Source of the DNA: Crocosphaera sp. UHCC 0190 | GTDB lineage: Bacteria; Cyanobacteriota; Cyanobacteriia; Cyanobacteriales; Microcystaceae | Direction: 5' to 3' | Length of the DNA stretch: 64,000 nucleotides | Assembly (NCBI RefSeq): GCF_034932065.1 | Contig: NZ_JAYGHP010000002.1 | Coordinates: 124,001 to 188,000 of the forward strand | Shown here: positions 9,167 through 17,092 of the stretch, in pieces | Layout: every line of letters begins with the position of its first letter | Position numbering within the stretch: the first letter of the stretch is position 1 | Made by a program: the position numbers and the translations under genes | The notes under the pieces: generated by a model | Database searches by the model: none | What the model was told of the DNA's origin: nothing | What the model saw: the letters and a program-made list of their open reading frames with translations, nothing else

Positions 9167-10966
9167 ATGGCTCTAATCGTTCAAAAGTATGGGGGAACCT
9201 CAGTCGGTTCAGTGGAACGTATCCAAACTGTGGCCCAACGCATTCATAAAACAGTCCAAAACGGTAACAGTGTCGTTGTCGTTGTGTCAGCGATGGGAAA
9301 AACCACCGATACTTTAGTCAGTTTAGCCAAGGCAATTACCGAAAACCCCTCCCGACGAGAGATGGATATGTTACTCTCCACAGGAGAACAGGTATCCATT
9401 GCCCTAATGACCATGGCCCTGCAACAAATAGGACAACCGGCCATCTCCTTAACGGGGGCCCAAGTAGGCATTGTCACAGAAGCAGAACATAGTCGGGCCC
9501 GCATTCTCTCCATTAAACCCGATCGCATTCAACGTCATCTTAACCGTTCAGAAGTGGTTGTGGTGGCGGGGTTTCAAGGAATAAGTAACATCGATGACTT
9601 AGAAATTACGACCCTGGGCCGTGGGGGTTCCGATACCTCAGCCGTTGCCCTCGCGGCCGCCTTAAAAGCCGATTTTTGCGAAATTTACACCGATGTGCCT
9701 GGTATTTTAACCACTGACCCCCGTCTCGTCTCTGATGCTCAATTAATGGCAGAAATTACCTGTGATGAGATGCTAGAATTGGCAAGTTTAGGGGCCAAAG
9801 TATTGCATCCAAGGGCCGTGGAAATTGCCCGAAATTATGGGGTTTCCTTAGTCGTGCGATCCAGTTGGAGTGATCAACCTGGAACCCTTGTGGTTTCCCC
9901 CATTCCTAAACCGAGATCCTTAGAAGGGTTAGAAATTACCAAAGCGGTCGATGGGGTAGAATTTGACAGAGATCAGGCAAAAGTTGCCTTATTACGAGTT
10001 CCCGATCACCCTGGAATTGCGGCCCGTCTCTTTGGGGAAATTGCCCATCAAAAAGTAGATGTAGACCTGATTATTCAATCAATCCACGAAGGCAATAGTA
10101 ATGATATCGCCTTTACGGTGGTGAAAAATGTGTTAACCAAAGCAGAAGCAGTGGCCGAAGCGATCGCCCCGGCCCTACGGAGTTACCCGGCCAACCCCCA
10201 AGAAGCAGAGGTGATCGTAGAAAAAGGGGTGGCCAAAATTGCGATCGCAGGGGCGGGAATGATTGGCCGGCCGGGTATTGCAGCTAAAATGTTTAAAACT
10301 TTAGCAGAAGCTAATATTAATATTGAAATGATTGCTACCTCGGAAGTAAAAGTCAGTTGTGTCATCGACCAAGAAGACGGTGATCGCGCGATTGAAGCCC
10401 TCTGTAACGCTTTTGATGTGGATCTGTCTCCTGTCCCTGTGACAGCGAAAACCGTTGCTATGTCTCCCCCGGTTCGGGGTGTGGCCTTAGATATGAAGCA
10501 GGCCCAAATTGCCATCCGTCATGTGAAAGATCGCCCAGGCATGGCAGCCAGCATTTTTGGGGTATTGGCAGAGCATAATATTAGTGTGGATACTATTATT
10601 CAATCCCAACGCTGTCGTATTGTGGCAGGAATGCCCACCCGTGACATTGCCTTTACCGTTGCCCAAGGGGATGTAAAAGGGGCTTGTTTGGCCTTAAATA
10701 GTCTCTCTGATGGCTTTGATGAGGTGCTGGTTGATGAAGATATTGCTAAGGTAAGTATTGTCGGGGCCGGAATGGTGGGACAACCTGGGATCGCTGCTAA
10801 GTTTTTTGATGCCTTAGCGAGTCAAAAAATTAACATTAAAATGATTGCCACCTCAGAGATCAAAATTAGCTGTGTGGTTCCCAAGGAAGAAGGGATCAAA
10901 GCCTTAAAAGCTGTGCATCAAGCCTTTGAGTTGGCAGGGAAGGAAACGGTAGAAGTGCCAGCTTAG
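9167..10966 (+). CDS. lysC: Aspartate kinase with four ACT domains
   Basis: Aspartokinase phosphorylates aspartate at the entry to Lys, Thr, Met and diaminopimelate synthesis. The kinase domain (about 1-245) starts ALIVQKYGGTSVGS and contains TLGRGGSDTSAVALA. Four ACT domains follow as two copies of an ACT pair, a layout typical of cyanobacteria: VPDHPGIAA, GAGMIGRPGIAA, VKDRPGMAA and GAGMVGQPGIAA. These bind Lys and Thr for feedback control. I chose the ATG at 9167 (599 residues, conserved MALIVQKYGGTS start); another ATG ten codons upstream at 9137 is possible. A terminator follows the gene. Confidence 0.96.
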   Translation: MALIVQKYGGTSVGSVERIQTVAQRIHKTVQNGNSVVVVVSAMGKTTDTLVSLAKAITENPSRREMDMLLSTGEQVSIALMTMALQQIGQPAISLTGAQVGIVTEAEHSRARILSIKPDRIQRHLNRSEVVVVAGFQGISNIDDLEITTLGRGGSDTSAVALAAALKADFCEIYTDVPGILTTDPRLVSDAQLMAEITCDEMLELASLGAKVLHPRAVEIARNYGVSLVVRSSWSDQPGTLVVSPIPKPRSLEGLEITKAVDGVEFDRDQAKVALLRVPDHPGIAARLFGEIAHQKVDVDLIIQSIHEGNSNDIAFTVVKNVLTKAEAVAEAIAPALRSYPANPQEAEVIVEKGVAKIAIAGAGMIGRPGIAAKMFKTLAEANINIEMIATSEVKVSCVIDQEDGDRAIEALCNAFDVDLSPVPVTAKTVAMSPPVRGVALDMKQAQIAIRHVKDRPGMAASIFGVLAEHNISVDTIIQSQRCRIVAGMPTRDIAFTVAQGDVKGACLALNSLSDGFDEVLVDEDIAKVSIVGAGMVGQPGIAAKFFDALASQKINIKMIATSEIKISCVVPKEEGIKALKAVHQAFELAGKETVEVPA

Positions 10967-11002
10967 ATGTAAACCAGGTTTTAACATGAGATCGTTAATT
11001 AT

Positions 11003-11026
11003 GGCAAGAGTCCTTGCCTTTTTTTT
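11003..11026 (+). terminator. Rho-independent terminator of lysC
   Basis: GGCAAG (11003-11008), a 4-base loop and CTTGCC (11013-11018) are followed by eight Ts. It lies 37 bp after the lysC stop. Confidence 0.85.
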
Positions 11027-11074
11027 ACAAAAACATTAGAATAGTTAATATAAGTTTACACAGGGAAACCAATT

Positions 11075-11206
11075 ATGAGTAACCTCATCATCGAACTCAT
11101 CGCCTTTACCGCAGTTGTGATGGCCGTTAAAGGCATTCAGTCTCAGCAACAATCTGATTCCGTCGTGATCCCTGTTCGTATTGATGAAAATATTAGGAGA
11201 CGTTGA
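11075..11206 (+). CDS. Small conserved-looking protein, 43 residues
   Basis: An ATG ORF of 43 codons follows a short leader after the lysC terminator. The first half is hydrophobic (IIELIAFTAVVMAVKGI, about 5-21) and could span or lie on a membrane; the second half is polar and basic, ending IRRR. It is followed after only three bases by the next small ORF, which suggests one transcript. I do not recognise a family. The close spacing and sensible start argue that it is real. Confidence 0.55.
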   Translation: MSNLIIELIAFTAVVMAVKGIQSQQQSDSVVIPVRIDENIRRR

Positions 11207-11209
11207 ATT

Positions 11210-11389
11210 ATGTTAGAAAAATTGGTAATGTTCTTGCAAGACGAGTTAGATATCCCCGCAGAACAAGTTCATCTTGCTTTACGTAACACCCAAGCCATTC
11301 CCTCCCAGTTACCGATGCAACTATGGAAATATGGGCTAATTAACTTAGGTCAATTAGAAAAAATTTTTGATTGGTTAGAAGCTGCATAA
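11210..11389 (+). CDS. DUF2949-like small protein
   Basis: A 59-residue acidic, helical protein. The pattern LVMFLQDELDIPAEQVHLALR...QLPMQLWKYGLINLGQLEKIFDW matches my memory of the cyanobacterial DUF2949 family; a profile search would confirm it. Function is unknown. It starts three bases after the stop of the preceding 43-residue ORF, so the two are probably co-translated. There are no cysteines, signal peptide or membrane segment. Confidence 0.72.
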   Translation: MLEKLVMFLQDELDIPAEQVHLALRNTQAIPSQLPMQLWKYGLINLGQLEKIFDWLEAA

Positions 11390-11522
11390 ACTTAGCCAAG
11401 GTTAAGTTCTGAGTGATTCTTAAAAAATAGTTAGACAATTGGGGAATTAAGGCAAAATTGTTAAGGTGGGTAGCACCATACTAAACCCAATCGGAAAAAG
11501 AATGCTACTAATCAGCTATCTT

Positions 11523-11550
11523 GTAGAGACGTTTCATGAAACGTCTCTAC
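11523..11550. repeat. 28-bp perfect palindrome beside the infC stop
   Basis: The left arm GTAGAGACGTTTCA is followed by its exact reverse complement. It lies ten bases beyond the infC stop and would make a 14-bp RNA hairpin on either strand. It may double as the infC terminator, although no long T-run follows. It looks like a member of a dispersed cyanobacterial palindrome family. Confidence 0.82.
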
Positions 11551-11560
11551 TGGCCGTTTG

Positions 11561-12112
11561 TTAGTTGGGTTCTAAGAAAATATGTAGCTGATTACCACTG
11601 TAACTACTATTTCCTTCTAAATTGGCCACATCTCTCAGTCTTTCGACAATCTGTTCCAATTTTTCGCGGCCAAGTTGAATAAATGCCCTTTCCCGACCTC
11701 GAAATCTCATGGAAAATTTGACTTTACAACCATCCTTAAGAAACTTGCGGGCCTGATTTAGTTTGGTATCTAAATCCCCTGTATCTATGCAATATCTCAG
11801 TTGCAATTCTTTAACGGAGGTTTCTGTGCGGTTTTTCTTCGCTTGGGCTTCTTTTTTCTGTAATTGATACTTAAACTTGCCATAATCAATTATCTTACAC
11901 ACAGCAGGAGACGCATTCGGGGAAACTTCTACTAAGTCTAATTCTGCTTGTTCTGCTAAACTAAGGGCTTCTTGTAGGGATTGAATGCCGAGTTGTTGTC
12001 CGTCTTCACTAATTACTCTAACTTCTTGCGCTTTAATTCTATGATTAACTCGGTATTGATCAGATTGTTCAAAAGGTTTAACGGGCTTATTTCTTGTTTT
12101 TGCTCGTCTCAA
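11561..12112 (-). CDS. infC: Translation initiation factor IF-3
   Basis: IF-3 binds the 30S subunit, checks the start codon and prevents early 50S joining. The 183-residue protein has the N-domain (YRVNHRIKAQEVRVISEDGQQLG, about 20-42; DLVEVSPNASPAVCKIIDYGKFKY), a lysine-rich linker and the C-domain (VKELQLRYCIDTGDLDTKL, VKFSMRFRGRE). The start is a TTG at 12110-12112, twelve bases after an AGGAG site, with a stop six codons upstream. Non-AUG starts are usual for infC and support autoregulation in enterics; whether this TTG does so here is inference. Confidence 0.95.
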   Translation of the reverse strand: MRRAKTRNKPVKPFEQSDQYRVNHRIKAQEVRVISEDGQQLGIQSLQEALSLAEQAELDLVEVSPNASPAVCKIIDYGKFKYQLQKKEAQAKKNRTETSVKELQLRYCIDTGDLDTKLNQARKFLKDGCKVKFSMRFRGRERAFIQLGREKLEQIVERLRDVANLEGNSSYSGNQLHIFLEPN

Positions 12113-12207
12113 ATTTCTCTTTTGCTCCTATATAACTACAGTCTTCCTCCCATTGTATCATATATAGCAAGTCTCATACTTGTGAGGTACAGAGTTCTCT
12201 GGTTTTA

Positions 12208-12230
12208 GGCAACAGGCAACAGGCAACAGG
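12208..12230. repeat. Heptamer tandem repeat (GGCAACA)3
   Basis: Three tandem copies of a 7-base unit, GGCAACA, lie between infC and the pseudouridine synthase gene. Short tandemly repeated heptamers are a known feature of cyanobacterial intergenic DNA. Confidence 0.75.
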
Positions 12231-12342
12231 GAATAAACTAGGGTGTACCTCATGAGTCCAAGAAACGCTATAACCTGAAAAAGAGCAAAAATTTTGGCTA
12301 TATTTTTAGATAAAATAGCTAGACTCTGATAGAGTAAAATTC

Positions 12343-13260
12343 ATGAATCAAGGTTGGATTTATCGAGATAAAGTACGCCCCATTGATGCAGGGTTGACTG
12401 TCTTAGAATATTATACAGAACGTTATCATCATTCGGGTTCTGAGGAGTGGTTAAAACGCATTTTATCTGAGCAAATTTTACTGAATAATCAACCTGTTAA
12501 CCCTCATACTTGTTTACAAACTGGACAGAATTTAACCTATCATCGTCCTCCTTGGAAAGAACCTGATGTTCCCTTATCTTTTGAAGTCTTGTCTGAGGAG
12601 CAAGATTTACTCATTATTGCTAAACCATCAGGACTTCCTGTGTTACCAGGAGGCGGATTTTTAGAACATACTTTATTATGGCAATTACAACAACAATATC
12701 CTCAAGATAAACCTGTTCCGATTCATCGCTTAGGAAGGGGAACATCAGGGTTGATGTTGATAGCGCGATCGCCTCTTGCTCGCTCTAATTTAACGCAACA
12801 AATGCGAGATCGTCAAATTCGTAAAGTTTACCGAACTTTAATCGGAAAAAGCGAGTTACCTGATCATTTTATCATCGATCATCCTATTGGTAAAATTCCC
12901 TATCCAAGCTTAGGTTATCTTTACGCTGCTACTCCTGATGGAAAGTTTGCTTATAGTGAATGTCAAGTTCTAAAACGTAGGGATCAAAATACTCTTTTAG
13001 AAGTTACAATATTAACGGGTCGTCCCCATCAAATTAGAATTCATTTAGCAACAATGGGTTATCCTTTATTGGGTGATCCTTTATATACAATTGGGGGAAT
13101 TCCTAAAATAAATGATAATGATAAATTAGCGGTTCCTGGAGATTGTGGTTATTATCTTCACGCTTATCAGCTTGCTTTTATTCATCCTAGGACAAAACAA
13201 CTGATGACCTTTACTTGTCCTGATAGAATTAACCCAAAATATCATGACTCGTTAGACTAA
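12343..13260 (+). CDS. RluA-family pseudouridine synthase-like protein lacking the usual Asp
   Basis: A 305-residue RluA-family protein. It contains an S4-like N-terminal segment (EEWLKRILSEQILLNNQPV, about 34-52), motif I LIIAKPSGLPVLPGG (90-104), motif II HRLGRGTSGLMLIA (128-141) and motif III GRPHQIRIHLATMGYPLLGDP. In RluA enzymes motif II reads HRLDxxTSG and the Asp is the catalytic residue. Here position 131 is Gly, followed by RG. I recall the same variant in plant and cyanobacterial homologues, so it may be a conserved subfamily. Activity is therefore uncertain. The target RNA cannot be predicted. Confidence 0.85.
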   Translation: MNQGWIYRDKVRPIDAGLTVLEYYTERYHHSGSEEWLKRILSEQILLNNQPVNPHTCLQTGQNLTYHRPPWKEPDVPLSFEVLSEEQDLLIIAKPSGLPVLPGGGFLEHTLLWQLQQQYPQDKPVPIHRLGRGTSGLMLIARSPLARSNLTQQMRDRQIRKVYRTLIGKSELPDHFIIDHPIGKIPYPSLGYLYAATPDGKFAYSECQVLKRRDQNTLLEVTILTGRPHQIRIHLATMGYPLLGDPLYTIGGIPKINDNDKLAVPGDCGYYLHAYQLAFIHPRTKQLMTFTCPDRINPKYHDSLD

Positions 13261-13472
13261 TTTCTGCAAAAGCTAAGGGAGAAATTCTCTTAATGTCTTT
13301 TTGCTGATTATTGATTAAAACGATTGACACAAGCAGCGTTTTTTAAACCAATTGGGGACATGGTAATAATTTCTCCTTGAACTAATTCCACCCTATCCTC
13401 TGGCGTTAAAATGCCAACTTTCGCCATTTTGTGATACTCTTTAACAGTAAATTTTCTGGTTACAACTTGCAT
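13260..13472 (-). pseudogene. Remnant of a Uma2-family (DUF820) endonuclease gene
   Basis: The minus strand from the ATG at 13470-13472 reads 54 codons. The product contains KFTVKEYHKMAKVGILTPED and VELVQGEIITMSPIG, the N-terminus of Uma2 proteins, and stops at 13308. Immediately after, in another frame, comes ISPLAFAEISLTSHDILG, which resembles the family C-terminus and runs to about 13229 into the end of the neighbouring gene. Intact members have about 190 residues, so over half of the middle, including the PD-(D/E)XK core, is deleted and the frame is broken. The N-terminal match is strong, the C-terminal one weaker. Confidence 0.75.
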
Positions 13473-13481
13473 CGTTTGACC

Positions 13482-14243
13482 TCAGTAAGAACTAAAAAAT
13501 ATACCCCAAAAAATTATATCTTTATCTTGCTTAAGATTTTCTGATATATCAGGGTATTTTTGTTTAAAATAGTTTAATAATAGTTGAGAATCTCCCCCTG
13601 TTAGAATTATTGGACTGTTAGGATAATTATTTAACCAATCATCAATAAATGTTCTAATCCCCCCCAATATAGTATACAAAATTCCACTGGTAATGGCATC
13701 GGGAGTATTGATTGACCAACGAAGGGGTAAAGTTTCAGATAAACTAACATTAGGTAACGCTGCAGTTTTGGTTGCTAATGACTGAAATTGTAATTTTAAT
13801 CCTGGTAAAATTGCTCCTCCCATTAAAGCGCGATCCCTATCAACTCCTGTTAAGGTTAATGCGGTTCCTGCATCTATAACTAAACAAGGAAAACCATAGA
13901 TTTGTCCTGCACCTAACAATGCTAAAGCGCGATCAATTCCCATGGTTGAATATAGATTGTTAAGAGGAATTTTATCTAAAGTAATGATTTGAGTTTCAGG
14001 ATAAGTTTGCCATAATTTAGTTTGAAAAGGAACCACAGAAGCGATATATAAGGGTAAATTATTGGGGATGTTAGGAAGTAATAAATTTTGGGGTAAGATT
14101 TGAGTGATTAAGGGTTTAGATAAATGCTCATTATCCCAAATAGATTGTAATTTATTTTGTTTAAAGTATCCCCAATGTAAACGAGAATTACCAATAACTA
14201 AAGCTAACCAATCCGTTGATTTTGAAGTAGATAAATTATTCAC
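13482..14243 (-). CDS. coaX: Type III pantothenate kinase
   Basis: CoaX phosphorylates pantothenate at the first step of coenzyme A synthesis; the type III form is not feedback-inhibited by CoA. The 253-residue protein shows LALVIGNSRLHWGYF (phosphate-binding start; DxGNT-like motif reading IGNSR), ASVVP, MGIDRALALLGA and LVIDAGTALTLTGVD, then GGAILPGLKLQFQSL and ITSGILYTILGGI. The start is a GTG at 14241-14243. The monovalent-cation-dependent ASKHA fold fits. It lies downstream of the Lin0512 gene on the same strand, separated by a repeat hairpin. Confidence 0.92.
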   Translation of the reverse strand: MNNLSTSKSTDWLALVIGNSRLHWGYFKQNKLQSIWDNEHLSKPLITQILPQNLLLPNIPNNLPLYIASVVPFQTKLWQTYPETQIITLDKIPLNNLYSTMGIDRALALLGAGQIYGFPCLVIDAGTALTLTGVDRDRALMGGAILPGLKLQFQSLATKTAALPNVSLSETLPLRWSINTPDAITSGILYTILGGIRTFIDDWLNNYPNSPIILTGGDSQLLLNYFKQKYPDISENLKQDKDIIFWGIFFSSY

Positions 14244-14266
14244 AATTTAACTATAAAAAACATTTT

Positions 14267-14334
14267 GGTGGGTTACGGTGGACATTTAATTAGTTAGTTG
14301 GTTGGTTTCTTCAGTTATCTCCACCTAACCCACC
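14267..14334. repeat. Inverted repeat between coaX and the Lin0512 gene
   Basis: GGTGGGTTACGGTGGA at 14267-14282 pairs with TCCACCTAACCCACC at 14320-14334 with one bulge, around an AT-rich loop of about 37 bases. It resembles the GGTGGGTTA-type repeats seen elsewhere in cyanobacteria and may attenuate transcription between the two minus-strand genes. Confidence 0.6.
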
Positions 14335-14347
14335 CTACAATAATTAT

Positions 14348-14713
14348 TTAGGGTGTTTCTATAAGCACAGTTACCGCAGCATTGGCAATAATCATGTCAT
14401 CATTCTTATCATTTAATTCAGGGATAGCTCGTCCTTGAACTATCATGCCACCCTCTTTTATCGTAATACTTTTTTGACCAAAAGGTAATACGGCTAAAAC
14501 TTCATCTTGACGGACATTTTTAGGGTAAGGAACTGCCACTTGTACCTCGACAATCATCTCATTCGGATGACTCAAACCGGCCACTTCCCAGACTCCAGGT
14601 AACGCATTGTGTGCGATCGCATTGCGAACGGCTCGCGCTGCTGCTACAGTAGGATCTTGACCATGTTGATCAATTCCCATTCCCATCTCAATAATTAAAC
14701 GTTTTCGTGGCAT
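14348..14713 (-). CDS. Lin0512 family conserved protein
   Basis: A 121-residue protein with RLIIEMGMGIDQHGQDPTVAA (about 5-25), AVRNAIAHNALPGVWEVAG and EMIVEVQVAVPYP, which I recognise as the Lin0512 family of unknown function. Length is normal and it is soluble, without a signal peptide. The early GMGIDQHGQDPT segment is the most conserved part and could bind a ligand. Start ATG at 14711-14713. It is upstream of coaX on the same strand. Confidence 0.8.
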   Translation of the reverse strand: MPRKRLIIEMGMGIDQHGQDPTVAAARAVRNAIAHNALPGVWEVAGLSHPNEMIVEVQVAVPYPKNVRQDEVLAVLPFGQKSITIKEGGMIVQGRAIPELNDKNDDMIIANAAVTVLIETP

Positions 14714-14920
14714 AGTTTTTCAGGATTAAGTTTATTAATATTATGTCATATTTATCGTTATTTTTAGTACAAACGTTCTTTTGAATTAGATTTTGCTGGG
14801 GATTCTATTAACCATTTCTAGGATCTCACACCACGTTATCAATCGGTAATAAAATAATGTGCCAAATTTTGGGAGAAGTTGTAAAGTAGAAAAACTTATG
14901 GAAATGTTTGGGATATAAGG

Positions 14921-15361
14921 ATGAAAATCGTTCAAACTCTGTTGATCACCACTTTAGTCACTACCGTTGGCTTAATTCCTTTACCCAGTCTGGCTCAAAT
15001 CAAGGATAATCAAGTCAATGCCTTGGTCAAGGCCATGAAACAAGCTGCACCCCCTAACCGTGCCAATGATGGAATGTATAGTGCTTGGCAGGTTCTACCG
15101 AATATTATCCCTAGTTGGACAAAGCAATGTGTGGGGAAAGAAATGACCCCCGAACAGTTTGAAAAGGATACTAAAGCGGCGGAAAAGACCGTTAGTTGTA
15201 TTGTGAAACGGGAATTAAATAGCCAATATCAGACGACGAAAAACGAGATGAAGTCTGTGCAAGGAGTCGCTTGTTGGTGGATGACCGGAAAATATCAAGG
15301 TTGCGATCGTGATCCGTCTAAAACCTATGTTCAACGGGTTGTTAATGCTTATAAACCCTAA
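14921..15361 (+). CDS. Secreted hypothetical protein with four cysteines
   Basis: The 146-residue protein starts with a clear Sec signal peptide (MKIVQTLLITTLVTTVGLIP, probable cleavage after LPSLA, about residue 25). The mature part is about 120 residues, with four Cys in QCVGK, VSCIVK, VACWWMTG and QGCDRD, enough for two disulfides in the periplasm. I do not recognise a family. An AAGG sequence just before the ATG supports the start. It is a single gene. Confidence 0.72.
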   Translation: MKIVQTLLITTLVTTVGLIPLPSLAQIKDNQVNALVKAMKQAAPPNRANDGMYSAWQVLPNIIPSWTKQCVGKEMTPEQFEKDTKAAEKTVSCIVKRELNSQYQTTKNEMKSVQGVACWWMTGKYQGCDRDPSKTYVQRVVNAYKP

Positions 15362-15370
15362 AATGTAGTA

Positions 15371-15466
15371 GGTTGGGTTGAGGCAGTGTCCTGAGGGATA
15401 GTCCAAGGAAACCAAACCCAACACAGCAAGGGGTTTTGTTGGGTTTCACTCTCGTTCAACCCAACC
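15371..15466. repeat. Nested inverted repeat, about 96 bp
   Basis: The outer arms GGTTGGGTTGA (15371-15381) and TCAACCCAACC (15456-15466) are exact inverse copies. Inside, AAACCCAACA (15414-15423) pairs with TGTTGGGTTT (15437-15446). The element fills most of the spacer before the TldE-like gene. Its size and nested ends resemble a small non-autonomous palindromic element of the kind scattered in cyanobacterial genomes. Confidence 0.75.
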
Positions 15467-15494
15467 GACAGTTGAGCCAAAACCGACTAGATAT

Positions 15495-16778
15495 ATGACC
15501 ACACAAGCACAAGAATTGATTGATTTAGCTTTAAAAATGGGGGCTTCTCAGGCAGAAGTTTATCATTCCCGTTCCCTCTCTCATCCGGTATTTTTTGAAG
15601 CCAACCGTCTCAAGCAATTAGAAAGTTCTCAGTCAGAAGGAACGGCCTTACGTCTCTGGAAAGAAGGATGTCCAGGGTTAGCGGTTGCTTATGGAGAAGT
15701 GGAGAGTCAAAAATTAGTAGAAAAGGCGATCGCTTTATCTGAGTTAAACAGTGCTGAAACTATCGAATTAACTGATCCGCGCACTGATATTCAGCCGAAT
15801 GTTGGGCAAGTTGTTCCGGTTAATACTTTAGTTGAAGCGGGAAAAAATGCGATTTCCCAATTACGAGAAGCTTACCCAGAAGCGATTTGTAGCGGTGAAT
15901 TTTCTTGCGAAGAAGATGTCACTTGTTTAATCAATTCTCAAGGGCTTCATTGCGAATATAGTGAAACTTCCATCAATTATTATCTGGGATTAGAATGGGT
16001 CAGAGGAGAAGATTTTTTAGGCATTTATGAAGGAGAACAAACCCGCAATCACATTAATACTGATGGGGTTGTTAAAGAGATTTTACAACGGTTAGAATGG
16101 GCGAAAAACAATGTGTCACCGCCGACCGGCCGTATTCCTGTGTTATTTACTCCCAATGCTGCGGCTATGTTATGGGGAACGGTTGCTGATGCAATCAATG
16201 GCAAAGTTGTCTTAGAAAAATCTTCTCCTTGGAGTGATAAATTGGGGGAAAAGGTAATCTCGGAAAAATTAACCATTACGCAACAACCAAATCGAGAACC
16301 CTACACTTGTCCTTTTGATGATGAAGGAACCATTACCCAACATTTAGCCCTCATTACTCAGGGAAAATTAGAACAATTTTACAGCGATCGCACCATTGGA
16401 CACGCTTTAGGTAAAGAAAGTACAGGAAATGGGTTTCGTCCCAGTTTAGGCCGTTATCCTACCCCTAGTTTGGTCAATTTAATTGTTGAACCTGGAACCG
16501 ATAACTTTAAGGAGTTAATTAAACAATTAGATCGAGGTATTATTGTCGATCAAATGTTAGGGGGAGGGGCAGAGCTTTCTGGGGAGTTTTCGATTAATAT
16601 TGACTTAGGTTATGGAGTCAGTCAGGGAAAAATTATGGGCAGAATTAAGGATACAATGGTAACGGGTAATGTTTATACTGCCCTGAAAGAAGTCATTGCG
16701 CTAGGGAATGATTGCCGTTGGACAGAGTCTTGTTACACCCCTTCTGTCATTGTAGAAGGTTTATCTGTCATTGGTTAA
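15495..16778 (+). CDS. TldD/PmbA family protein (TldE/PmbA-like)
   Basis: A 427-residue member of the TldD/PmbA family. In E. coli TldD and TldE form a heterodimeric metalloprotease that trims unfolded peptides and matures microcin B17. Seen here are the N-terminal domain (ALKMGASQAEVYHSRS, about 12-27; FFEANRLKQLESSQSEGTAL), VLFTPNAAAMLWG, the C-terminal strands PYTCPFDDEGT and SLVNLIVEPGT, and GELSGEFSINIDLGYG-type strands. I do not see the HExxxH zinc site of TldD, which fits the TldE/PmbA subunit. tldD is not in the window. The stop overlaps a possible small minus-strand ORF. Confidence 0.87.
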   Translation: MTTQAQELIDLALKMGASQAEVYHSRSLSHPVFFEANRLKQLESSQSEGTALRLWKEGCPGLAVAYGEVESQKLVEKAIALSELNSAETIELTDPRTDIQPNVGQVVPVNTLVEAGKNAISQLREAYPEAICSGEFSCEEDVTCLINSQGLHCEYSETSINYYLGLEWVRGEDFLGIYEGEQTRNHINTDGVVKEILQRLEWAKNNVSPPTGRIPVLFTPNAAAMLWGTVADAINGKVVLEKSSPWSDKLGEKVISEKLTITQQPNREPYTCPFDDEGTITQHLALITQGKLEQFYSDRTIGHALGKESTGNGFRPSLGRYPTPSLVNLIVEPGTDNFKELIKQLDRGIIVDQMLGGGAELSGEFSINIDLGYGVSQGKIMGRIKDTMVTGNVYTALKEVIALGNDCRWTESCYTPSVIVEGLSVIG

Positions 16779-16948
16779 AACAATTGATGAATATAATCAT
16801 CTAAATAACTTAAAGATGGAGTTTCTTTGTTCTTATTATTAATAGAATGTTTAATGTTGTTTTCTTCAGTTTGATTGTATTGAGTAATCTGAAGTTCTTT
16901 ACTACGGGTAAAATGGGGATGCAGCCATTGGGTTAGGGTAAGAGCCAT
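16775..16948 (-). CDS. Possible small protein, 57 residues
   Basis: An ATG ORF fills much of the 314-bp gap between two plus-strand genes and ends 4 bases inside the TldE-like gene. The product begins MALTLTQWLHPHFTRSKE, is Asn/Lys-rich in the middle and ends SYLDDYIHQLF. It has an amphipathic start and an aromatic C-terminus but no recognised domain. It could be a genuine small cyanobacterial protein or a chance frame. Confidence 0.4.
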   Translation of the reverse strand: MALTLTQWLHPHFTRSKELQITQYNQTEENNIKHSINNKNKETPSLSYLDDYIHQLF

Positions 16949-17092
16949 GATAGTACCGTATTATGGTGATGGAGTTAGTGTAAGGGATATCTTCTGTTTG
17001 ATACTTCCCCCTTATTGACTCATCCAACTGGGTGAATTTTCCGGAAATTGATTTTTGTTAAGCTAAGAATGATAAGAAGTTAGGAATGAGGT

